From positions 66,750,984-66,814,983 of the forward strand of contig NC_088300.1 of the NCBI RefSeq assembly GCF_032854445.1: a stretch of 64,000 nt of DNA, written 5' to 3'. How positions within the stretch are numbered: the first letter of the stretch is position 1; each line of letters opens with the position of its first letter. The translations under genes were made by a program, and so were the position numbers. Below the pieces are notes generated by a model. It made no database searches. It had not been told where the DNA came from and saw only the letters and a program-made list of their open reading frames with translations. Of this stretch, positions 59,801-64,000 are shown piece by piece. Origin of the DNA: Liolophura sinensis (Eukaryota > Mollusca > Polyplacophora > Chitonida > Chitonidae).

Positions 59801-62415
59801 CAGCAGCTATGTGATCTACTGTGTTATATCCAACTCACCTTTATTGTCCAACTTATGTAGGGTTTAAAATCCTGTGTCAAATGTATTAATGGTCATTATA
59901 TGAAAGGATATGTGCATGTTATAAAACAAAATTGTGTAGAGGTGAATAATATAAATTTATATAGATTATAGATGAATTAAGCATCCATTTACTAAATGTG
60001 CAGAAAATTACAGTCTGGCTAAAATTTGAAAAAATTAAAATTTTTGTCCTAAAGCGGTTTATCTTAGCATTCTGATTACTTTTGTTTCATGGAAGATGAT
60101 GTGGTATTTCAAGGATTAAAAGATGCTTTTGTTTAGGCTTTGCCGGTACATCAATCCTTTATATTTTATTTGAATAAAATACATTGCTTATATAAAAAAA
60201 GTGTAAATCACTGAACTGAACAAAGATTTCACTATTTATTATGCAGTCTGCATCCCCCCCCCCCCCCCTCCCAATCCCAGAAGGTTATATACCACCCAGA
60301 TGTTTGACTGTCATTCATTCCGTGGAATCTCATTCAAGGAAAAGACAATTAAGTGTACAACTAAATGTAACTGCAAAGCTGTCAGTTTTGGGTTGTGCTA
60401 CCGATTCCTCACCGGATTTGGACGATATAATAACCAGAGTGCTGTGGCTTATCTGGTGATGTCAAAACGATTTGAATTGAATTTCTATTCTTGCTGCAAG
60501 GATATGTCCATAACAAGTTGCCACTCTCCATTATTTGCTGTCTGAGTGGTATATGTCTGACGAGTTGGCAGAACTTGGGCTCCCAGTATTTTTGCCTCTA
60601 AGTTCTCAGTGTTTGCTGAATTGATAGCCAGATAAGGTCAAGTTTATGCCAACAGTACCATGCAAAATTCTTTCTGTTTCAGTTAAAAGTTGTTACTGAT
60701 AAGATCTTGAATTTGTTAGAGTTGATACAAAAATGACATATCAGAAAATTTCCTACAGCTATGTTTTCATTTTTAATCTTTTGTCTTTGATCAATTTAAG
60801 ATGCCTTTGTATTGTTGCTGAAAGTAATGGTAGAGGCTGAAAGCTGAATTTAATTTTGTTATATAGAAATATAGAAATAGAAATACTCTTTTTGGTAACT
60901 TTTGAGGATTTGTTTTAGACCTCATTACCCGAACAAAACAATAGTTTCTCATCCAGTTTGAAGAGATATTAGCATGGTTAAGTATTGCAACACCAGTGGG
61001 GTCATACAGTGGCTCTAGTGCATGCCATTTTCATCTGTAACTTGGGGTCTGGGAGTTGGTCAGTTAGTACTGGCTAAGGGCTGTGGTTTTCCCTGGGCAC
61101 TTTGATTTCCTCCACGCATATACCAGACAGCGATCACCTTAGTGAAAAATTCTTGAACTGTCGGGCATTAAACATTAATCAAATGAATAAACAGGATTGC
61201 AGCATTGCTCCAATATGACTAACTAGATCTTCTCTAGGCATGTGTCTGTAAGATGACTGCATGTACATCAGTTAAAGTTTGGCTCATAAAAACACACTTT
61301 CAGAACCACATAAAGGTCTTAAAATGATACTTTTGGTGCCAATATTTTATGTTTTTCTGAGAAGAAATGAATCAAAATTTAAAAAAAAAAACTCAAGTGT
61401 CCCTGTAAGATGTATCAATCAATGAGAGTGAAGCAAAATTTGTCACTTCAAGAATGCTAATCTTTAGGTGATGTACAGTATCAATGATCTTTTGGTGTGT
61501 TCCTGTAAACCAGTGTGTTGCACATTGCATAATAATTAACTGATCAGGACTGTTTGATTGTCTGTTGGATATGACAGGCTGATAATTACACATGTAGATA
61601 TGGGTTTGAGGGCCTGTCATCCATGCTTATCCTGGATGAGATAGACAGCAGACTTAGATATTGATTATGTCTCGTTGCAGGTTCATGAACAAAGGATTCA
61701 CTACCAGAAGGTGAAATGTGTCATCACCGAGGAGAAAAACTGCAAGGTGTGCAGGAAACGAATCGGCAGCAGGTATGCTAATCAACCACTCAGACAGACA
61801 GAGTGCTTTGTTTTAAGGAATTCATTATATTCTTTTGAAATGAAATTACTCTTAGATGAAAGATAGAAAAAGAAATAAAGGTAATGTTCTTTGCTGTCTT
61901 TTGATTGTAACACAAAAGTGATGACGTAATCAGTTTGTGCTAATTTTTCAGTTTATCCGCATGAAGTTTCTTGATTCCGGTACTTTTTTCTCCATTGCAA
62001 AACTGCATTCTTTTTGTCTATTTGAATTATAAAAGTGACTATTTTGTCTGAAGTGATTTTATGATTTTGTGTATTAACAACTTGTTAATAGCATTTCATC
62101 TGTACACATTCGTAAAGGCCAATATTATTTTACATAATTTACTTTGGCTGATCAGAAGCAGTGGAGTAAGCTGATGTTCTTTTGTTCCGTTATAATATCT
62201 GCCTCTTAAGCTATTAAAGGGTTTGTGAAATTTCTGTTTCATTTTATATTTCATTCTCCGTATGCTTGATTGTATTTAGCTAATACTGATTTTGTCTCTA
62301 TATTGTCGATTTATTTTTTCCACCCAGTGCCTTTGCCCGCTACCCGGATGGCGTCATTGTACACTATGGCTGTAGATTTGACCCAAGCAAGAATTACCTG
62401 CCAGACAAATTTTAA
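21256..62415 (+). CDS. VPS39: Vam6/Vps39-like protein (HOPS complex subunit)
   Basis: Spliced CDS: 21256-21328, 23384-23455, 23807-23874, 24491-24533, 25013-25107, 25645-25716, 26664-26702, 27110-27202, 27774-27957, 28253-28373, 28905-29022, 29600-29729, 30203-30345, 30985-31119, 31912-32053, 32321-32407, 32656-32729, 33061-33159, 33460-33577, 34066-34194, 35264-35366, 36066-36111, 36624-36773, 38002-38136, 61681-61772, 62328-62415 (882 aa; human 875-886). All introns are GT-AG and the frame closes. In HOPS, Vps39 binds Rab7-type GTPases on late endosomes and lysosomes and tethers membranes for fusion; it also acts at mitochondrial contacts. Domains: CNH/beta-propeller about 15-290, Vps39_1 about 455-545, clathrin-repeat helices about 575-750, C-terminal Vps39_2 with CKVC...HYGC (844-869). 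The start has a strong context (ccaccATGC), and EAAPILEKLPLQIES matches the family N terminus. One intron is 23.5 kb; otherwise the gene looks intact. Confidence 0.97.
21329..23174 (+). other. VPS39 intron 1, repeat-poor part
   Basis: Apart from the CpG-rich first 230 nt and an (AAAC)n run at about 23019-23044, I see no gene, SINE or inverted repeat here. Confidence 0.5.
23175..23368 (+). mobile_element. SINE family 1, 5'-truncated, abutting VPS39 exon 2
   Basis: The 3' half is intact ('gaaatattcttgagtacagc', 'gtaaaacactaatcaaataa'). The 5' part holds two versions of the 'gtgggttt..cccgggct' body segment (23175-23208 and 23235-23283), an internal duplication. The tail ends 15 bases before exon 2. 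Confidence 0.88.
25359..25530 (+). mobile_element. SINE family 1, 5'-truncated
   Basis: Begins at 'agctcatgctgacttcctctc' (positions 25360-25380) and runs through the body to 'aacaccaatcaaataaataa'. It lies in VPS39 intron 5, about 115 nt before exon 6. Confidence 0.88.
28428..28480 (-). mobile_element. SINE family 1 tail fragment, minus strand
   Basis: 'gatttattagttgattggtc' followed by 'ggtgttcatgctact' is the complement of the family 3' end. It lies in VPS39 intron 10. Confidence 0.5.
29912..29959. repeat. Three tandem copies of a 16-bp unit
   Basis: The unit TCACTACCCACTATTC is repeated three times, perfect except for the last base or two. It lies in VPS39 intron 12. Confidence 0.9.
30568..30829 (-). 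mobile_element. SINE family 1, near full length, minus strand
   Basis: The tail complement 'atttatttggttgtc' starts it, and the body complement 'catggtgggaggaaactgag' and head complement 'gaggctcctgggtcat', 'gctaaccaccagggcc' follow. It lies in VPS39 intron 13, 155 nt before exon 14, opposite in orientation to the copy at 31366. Confidence 0.9.
30985..32407 (+). CDS. VPS39: VPS39 exons 14-16: Vps39 domain 1 region
   Basis: Exon 14 (135 nt, phase 0 at both ends) ends in DTTLLKCYLH. Exon 15 gives NDALVAPLLRL, FSELIILYEKKGLH, and exon 16 gives SPLKGHDRTVQYLQHL. These are among the best conserved blocks with human VPS39. Exon 14 lies between oppositely oriented SINEs (see findings). Confidence 0.95.
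31366..31624 (+). mobile_element. SINE family 1, full length with target duplication
   Basis: Flanked by TCAAAAAACTG at 31355-31365 and 31625-31635. Head, body and 'aattaaataaataa' tail are present with moderate divergence. It lies in VPS39 intron 14, 246 nt after exon 14. Confidence 0.92.
31770..31815 (+). mobile_element. SINE tail fragment
   Basis: 'ttaaacaacaatcag' followed by 'gtaaataaataaataaat' resembles only the 3' end of the SINE families. It lies in VPS39 intron 14. Confidence 0.4.
33635..33775 (+). mobile_element. tRNA-like SINE head
   Basis: 'catttggttagagcag' (A-box-like) and 'aaaggttcaaatccaac' (good B box) are spaced as in a tRNA. It is followed by 'taagtgaggag' and then degraded tails. 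It does not look able to fold as a functional tRNA. It lies in VPS39 intron 19. Confidence 0.55.
33830..34015 (+). mobile_element. Degraded SINE family 1 3' pieces
   Basis: Two tail-like segments, 'atgtaaaacactaatcagg' near 33839 and 'gtgtaaaacatcaatcaaat' near 33972, the second followed by (aaat)n. This looks like two old, overlapping copies. It lies in VPS39 intron 19. Confidence 0.6.
35031..35245 (+). mobile_element. MITE family A copy next to VPS39 exon 21
   Basis: Starts 'gtaatttttcaaccttttc', has 'tgataaaattatactttttg', 'accaatccaacca' and 'acagaaagttgctctttca', and ends near 'gctgtggaattagga'. Full-length family structure. Its right end is about 18 nt before the exon 21 acceptor. Confidence 0.85.
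35675..35900 (+). mobile_element. Degraded tRNA-like SINE
   Basis: 'ggggtcaggagttcaaatca' contains a B-box-like element, and 'gttgtaattttcaacag' and 'catatgaaacggcaaatga' resemble parts of families 2 and 3. Weak, in VPS39 intron 21. Confidence 0.35.
36804..37169 (+). mobile_element. SINE family 2, full length with 13-bp target duplication
   Basis: Flanked by exact TCATAAGCTCAGA at 36791-36803 and 37170-37182. The tRNA-like head has 'tagcacagttggtagagcg' and 'agatccaggatcaatcctt'. The body matches 8585-8924 and the tail ends in (actc)n. The insertion looks young. It starts 31 nt after the end of VPS39 exon 23. Confidence 0.95.
37514..37648 (+). repeat. Interspersed repeat shared with 9282-9425
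   Basis: Same ordered blocks as the MTIF2 intron copy, including 'gctcattttagccaatata' and 'tttacttttc' before the end. The next SINE is inserted at its right edge. Confidence 0.7.
37660..37897 (+). mobile_element. SINE family 1, 5'-truncated with target duplication
   Basis: Flanked by CTGTGGACCAT at 37649-37659 and 37898-37908. It lacks the A-box head but is otherwise close to the family consensus, ending in (aaat)n. It lies in VPS39 intron 23, about 100 nt before exon 24. Confidence 0.93.
38816..39095. repeat. 72-bp perfect inverted repeat with 136-bp spacer
   Basis: The arms 38816-38887 and 39024-39095 are exact reverse complements over 72 bases. The spacer 38888-39023 has no similarity to known families here. 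Total 280 bp, no transposase. It is most simply a MITE-like element with long terminal repeats, though no clear target duplication was found at its ends. Confidence 0.92.
39160..39345. other. CpG-rich patch inside VPS39 intron 24
   Basis: About 11 CpG in some 180 bp, against almost none around it, starting 'gcgctagcgtccgctg'. A 45-codon ATG frame starts near 39281. It could be a TE internal region, an alternative promoter or an unmethylated regulatory site. Confidence 0.4.
39455..39724 (+). mobile_element. SINE family 1 copy with pyrimidine-rich insertion
   Basis: Head 'ctggtggttagcgcgctgac', body and tail 'aacaccaatcaaataaataag' match. The middle carries an extra C-rich segment (about 39598-39630) not in other copies. 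Confidence 0.88.
40360..40756. repeat. Palindromic repeat block
   Basis: Two nested, imperfect inverted pairs. 'ggccttgggatcacg' (about 40362) pairs with 'gatcccgtggcctc' (about 40553). 'caagccaattccacaaag' (about 40567) pairs with 'ctttgaggaatcggcccc' (about 40737). Likely one or two degraded MITEs. Confidence 0.45.
41820..41857. repeat. (TA)n microsatellite
   Basis: About 17 uninterrupted TA units just before a SINE. Confidence 0.9.
41870..42107 (+). mobile_element. SINE family 1, well preserved
   Basis: Begins at 'cagcataatgacccagaag' and runs through 'gtaagtgggacagtctgtc' and 'gaaatattcttgagtacggc' to (aaat)n. Among the closest copies to a consensus; the extreme 5' head is replaced by the TA repeat. 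Confidence 0.93.
42396..42610 (-). mobile_element. MITE family A copy, minus orientation
   Basis: Ends 'taccctaattcctcaacg' and 'gttgaagaattgca'. The internal blocks 'agagcaactttcagtgcat', 'ggagacaaagctacattt', 'tttcagggcttcacaaag' and 'cagaataatgccttcagag' match the other copies. Confidence 0.85.
43595..43640 (-). mobile_element. SINE tail fragment, minus strand
   Basis: 'tgatttatttagttgactgg' followed by 'ggtttagacagtattc' resembles the complemented family 1 3' end. Confidence 0.4.
43782..43919. promoter_or_regulatory. Cluster of CRE-like sites in VPS39 intron 24
   Basis: A consensus CRE TGACGTCA at 43829-43836 lies within a near-palindromic 20-mer. GACGTCA occurs at 43782-43788 and TGACGTAA at 43912-43919. 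CpG is locally enriched. A CREB/ATF-bound enhancer or cryptic promoter is possible; this is motif evidence only. Confidence 0.3.
44176..44390 (-). mobile_element. SINE family 4 copy, minus strand (diverged)
   Basis: Shares 'gtaaaccac(a/t)gac', 'gtgagttactgatg(a)', 'acacatat' and 'agtggtcttcaatga' with 48280-48430, and with the reverse complement of 57870-58062. The tail complement 'atttatttgattgtt' sits at its left end. Confidence 0.55.
44668..44698. repeat. (TA)n(TG)n microsatellite
   Basis: 'tatatatatatatatat' running directly into 'gtgtgtgtgtg'. Confidence 0.9.
45153..45345 (+). mobile_element. MITE family A copy
   Basis: Starts 'tactgtattcttcaacc' and ends 'gaggaatgagggta'. Internal 'ctgataaaattatactct', 'ggccaatccaaccagtg' and 'cataaattgcacagaaag' match the family. 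Confidence 0.85.
45442..45604 (+). mobile_element. SINE family 1, 5'-truncated
   Basis: Starts in the body at 'ggagtgggaagatctgtcag' and runs to (aaat)n. Well conserved. Confidence 0.9.
46500..46750 (+). mobile_element. SINE family 2/3-like copy
   Basis: 3' part 'catatgactgaaaaattgtt' then 'aagtccgatgttaaacctca' matches family 2. The middle ('gtgtcatgtctggtgtcttt', 'ggcagcagcact') resembles family 3. It ends in (catac)n. A mosaic or a separate subfamily. Confidence 0.65.
46972..47071. repeat. 50-bp perfect-to-near-perfect tandem duplication
   Basis: Copy one is 46972-47021 and copy two 47022-47071, with one mismatch (ctata/ctaca). Either a recent duplication or an assembly artefact. Confidence 0.92.
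48270..48430 (-). mobile_element. SINE family 4 copy, minus strand (diverged)
   Basis: See 44176-44390; shares 'gtaaaccactgacc', 'gttagtgatgga' and 'aacaagtggtcttcagtga'. Confidence 0.5.
48950..49375 (-). other. Longest open frame in intron 24 (141 codons), probably not a gene
   Basis: A minus-strand ATG frame of 141 codons. Its first ten codons fall inside a MITE. The remainder (for example VSIDTGITACLHRVLSQHC, HVHTVSDNQPDTFVF) matches no family I recognise. By rough estimate, about one frame this long is expected by chance in 64 kb of such DNA. No splice partners or promoter were seen. Confidence 0.15.
49347..49567 (-). mobile_element. MITE family A, best-preserved copy
   Basis: The ends 'taccccaatttcgcaactt' and 'aaaaggttgaagaattacagta' (one per side) are imperfect inverted repeats of about 26 bp. 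The internal blocks match all other copies. 221 bp, no coding capacity. Confidence 0.88.
50738..50760. repeat. C-rich tract (7+6+8 Cs), G-quadruplex potential on the minus strand
   Basis: Three C runs separated by single A bases. In pre-mRNA of the + strand this is C-rich; the G4-capable strand is the template. Confidence 0.8.
52949..53150. mobile_element. MITE family B copy with about 29-bp terminal inverted repeats
   Basis: Left end 'ttcaacttttcaaccact' (about 52960-52977) and right end 'agtggttgaaaaggttgaa' (about 53122-53140) are near-exact inverted copies. About 200 bp, non-coding. The outer ends 'ttcttcaacc' resemble family A, but the interior differs. Confidence 0.85.
53377..53432 (+). 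mobile_element. SINE family 1 3' fragment
   Basis: 'gagtgaaatattcttaag' and 'aacactaatcaaataaat' match the last 55 bp of the family. Confidence 0.75.
53573..53846 (+). mobile_element. SINE family 1, full-length reference copy
   Basis: The most complete copy: the A-box region 'tggttcagttggttagcgcg', B-box 'gtgagttcaggtccagc', conserved body and (aaat)n tail. Flanked by AAAAATTTG at 53564-53572 and 53847-53855. It shows the family is tRNA-derived and about 275 bp long. Confidence 0.95.
53878..54094 (+). mobile_element. MITE family A copy
   Basis: Starts 'gtaatttttcaaaccttttc', with internal 'tgtgttgagtgataaaatta' and 'ccactgaaagttgctctttc', and ends 'gagggatttgggta'. Confidence 0.85.
55645..55852. 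mobile_element. MITE family B copy
   Basis: 'aaaccttttcaaccaataaagcattttc' (55660-55687) and 'gtttgaaaagttgaagaatta' (55828-55848) form the ends. 'ctctgaagatgcaag' and 'aatttctctacacccc' parallel the copy at 52949-53150. Confidence 0.8.
56522..56721. other. Assembly gap (200 N)
   Basis: Exactly 200 N, typical of a placeholder of unknown size. The 15 bases CAAGCTACTGTATCA occur immediately before and immediately after it. Open frames drawn through the N run are meaningless. Confidence 0.99.
57325..57430. repeat. Short GGTAAA repeats and CT-rich block
   Basis: 'ggtaaaggtaaaggtaaaac' followed by a GC-richer segment. Unclassified; possibly part of an interspersed repeat. Confidence 0.35.
57870..58062 (+). 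mobile_element. SINE family 4 copy, plus strand (diverged)
   Basis: 'ttcattgaaaaccacttgtc', 'gagtaacttacc', 'ggtttaccctgggctttttgg', then 'tgtgtaacaacaatcaaata' at the tail. Related to family 1 in the 3' end. Confidence 0.6.
60254..60272. repeat. 15-base C homopolymer
   Basis: An uninterrupted run of 15 C followed by T and CCC. Length is likely uncertain in the assembly. Confidence 0.85.
61060..61195 (+). mobile_element. SINE-like fragment (family 1/4)
   Basis: 'ctgtggttttccctgggcac', 'gatttcctccacgcatat', 'gtgaaaaattcttgaactg' and 'cattaaacattaatcaaatg' parallel the SINE 3' halves. It lies about 485 nt before VPS39 exon 25. Confidence 0.6.
61681..62415 (+). CDS. VPS39: VPS39 exons 25-26: C-terminal zinc-binding domain
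   Basis: Residues 824-882. C844 and C847 (CKVC) pair with H866 and C869 (HYGC), around GSSAFARYPDGVIVHY, the family's C-terminal zinc-finger-like motif. In other animals and yeast this end of Vps39 contacts Vps11 in the HOPS core. The human protein has HYFCSKEVNPADT at the same place. Here the tail after the last Cys is RFDPSKNYLPDKF, so the extreme C terminus differs. The stop TAA is at 62413-62415. Confidence 0.95.
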
Positions 62416-64000
62416 CATTATTTGGAGTTGAAAGAGTTCACCAGCCCTTAATCGCCTATCACATCTGGTGTCGATACTTCATCAATTGCTCCACACAGGC
62501 AGCTAGTCTGACCTGAGTGAAAAAATGGCGACAGTCCGAGGCTGTTCACACAGTTCGTGACGGCCAGTATTGATTGGGGGTGTAGGAACCTAAGTGAGCT
62601 GACATTGGATGACCTTTGATGGCAGGAGTCCGAGATTGGCTACCTATGACTACTACATATAGGATATAGGAACATGTAGGATTGGCCACAGGCTTATGCG
62701 TTCTCTGTTAGACCATTATCAGTTAATTTTGTATTTCTTGTCCTTTACACACTTTGTGAGGTTCGTTGGTGTGTTTTTTTTGGGCCAACATATATGTAGC
62801 TTTTTTACAGAAATATTTTCGAGACTAAAATGCTCATAAAGGCTGGAAGTTCCACAAAACATGAAAAATGTACACAATTTTCACAACTGGTTATGCCAGT
62901 CTAGCTTTCACATTGTCAAAAGGATACAAGATGCTTGTATACATGTATTATGAAAGCGGATTTCAGATAAAGCACACAGTGTGTATCATTGTTAAAAGGC
63001 ATTTGTGTACATATAATTGTGATTGCTTCATAGGTTACAAGTGACAAGAAACAAGAAATCAACTGAATATGGCCTGAATACTCTCCAGCCACAAATGAAT
63101 ACAGCCTGTCGTTTTATAAACCCATAAACATCTGCTCAGCTTCGCTGTCACAACACCACTGAAGAAGTTATATATGATATGGAGAATCATCTATGAATTT
63201 GTCAAACATATCTCAAAATCTTTTTAGAGGGATGACGAGTAGTGGCCTATGGCATTTCAGTTCTTCCAAGTCTGGTCTTGTTTTGTGGTTGATTGGTCAG
63301 CGTGTGGTGTTCTCTGTTGACCACTTGACCGCTTGCTATGTGAACTGACCAGTCTATTAAGCCTCATCAAACAAAATTAGTTTCTCTCAGTTTTGGGGTG
63401 ATCCAGATTTTTTATTCACAGACACACCATTGTTTTGTGTCCTGACTGTCACTGTGTTGAATATGATGAATGCAGTGTGAAAATGTTAAGTATCAAATTT
63501 CTGTCACTCTCGCCTGTTCTGCCTGCTAAGGGGTTCAGATAGAAATTGGGTCGTGAGTGAGAACAGCATACCTTAGTTTATCTATGTGAGAGCCTTACTC
63601 CACTGGACGATATGTATTATACCTACTTTTTGAGCATTGCAGTTATACAGAATCGCCAAAGGCATTAACCAATCATAGCAAAAAAAAAAAGGAATATTAA
63701 GGAACAAAATGAGGTAAAGAACATGTTATGCACTGTCATAATGATTGAGCCTGTGAATGAGATCTTAGTGTTTGTGGTAAGCATGTGATGAAAATGACCT
63801 CAAATTTCCCCCATTACTGTTACTCATTTTGTCTGATTTTGAGAGTGGCGTTGATCTTGGAAAGGTATTTTGAGCTTTGTTTGGAAGGTTGAATGATATC
63901 ATACTGGAAAAAAGGCAAGTTTTAGCACCAAAACAATAATTTACAACATTTATGGGCTTTTGGGGGCAAAATTTTAGGAGCTGTCCAAAAAACACGAAAC
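62416..64000 (+). other. VPS39: VPS39 3' UTR and downstream sequence
   Basis: Non-coding, free of SINEs and MITEs. I see no AATAAA; 'agataaa' at about 62965 is a weak candidate signal. The transcript may extend beyond the window. No further gene is recognised before the window ends. Confidence 0.5.

Larger units (their letters stand above)
38137..61680 (+). other. VPS39: Giant VPS39 intron 24 (23,544 nt as assembled)
   Basis: Bounded by the donor 'gtgagt' after exon 24 and 'cgttgcag' before exon 25. The reading frame and protein alignment are continuous across it, so no VPS39 exon is missing. It holds SINEs, MITEs, inverted and tandem repeats, a CpG-rich patch, a CRE cluster and an assembly gap, each listed separately. 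I found no convincing nested protein gene. Stretches not listed (for example 47100-48260, 50100-50700, 51300-52900, 58100-60200) show nothing I can name. Confidence 0.9.

Noticed and set aside
60241-60545. Overlapping plus-strand frames of 72 and 81 codons
   Set aside because: They overlap each other or start in a C homopolymer, and show no recognisable domain or splice partner in frame with VPS39.
6207-62415. A functional operon-like link between MTIF2 and VPS39
   Set aside because: They are same-strand neighbours 3 kb apart, but each has its own likely promoter and poly(A) region and their roles are unrelated. I see no evidence of shared transcription or trans-splicing.

Overview
This is a gapped piece of an animal nuclear genome. 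It has AT-rich introns, GT-AG introns throughout, many tRNA-derived SINEs with (aaat)n tails, and small inverted-repeat transposons. The SINE families (tails close to 'taaaacaccaatcaaataaa') and the protein sequences point to a lophotrochozoan, most likely a mollusc. That assignment is from memory of repeat style and was not searched.

Two protein genes lie head-to-tail on the + strand. The first is MTIF2, mitochondrial translation initiation factor 2: 16 coding exons from 6207 to 18213, summing to 2196 nt (731 codons plus stop). The second is VPS39, the HOPS tethering subunit: 26 coding exons from 21256 to 62415, summing to 2649 nt (882 codons plus stop). All exon junctions were traced by hand; phases close in frame and the protein order follows the known families with no missing block. 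The two genes share no obvious pathway.

Layout: 1-4440 is free of recognisable transposons, AT-rich and ends at a good poly(A) signal, so it may be the 3' UTR of an upstream gene. 4441-6206 is MTIF2 upstream or 5' UTR-intron sequence with back-to-back SINE pieces. 6207-18213 is MTIF2. 18214-21255 is 3' UTR and intergenic sequence with SINEs. 21256-38136 holds VPS39 exons 1-24. 38137-61680 is one very large intron (23,544 nt as assembled) packed with SINEs, MITEs, a 72-bp perfect inverted repeat, a CpG-rich patch, a CRE-like cluster and a 200-N gap. 61681-62415 holds the last two VPS39 exons, which encode the zinc-binding C terminus. 62416-64000 looks like 3' UTR.

No prokaryotic system, CRISPR array, rRNA or functional tRNA gene was seen. 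The most interesting signals concern mobile elements beside splice sites: a SINE that appears to supply the branch point for VPS39 exon 2, an inverted SINE pair around the frame-neutral exon 14, a MITE ending about 18 nt before the exon 21 acceptor, a young SINE 31 nt after the exon 23 donor, and a duplicated exon-intron boundary in MTIF2. The 72-bp perfect inverted repeat in the giant VPS39 intron is the strongest unexplained structure.
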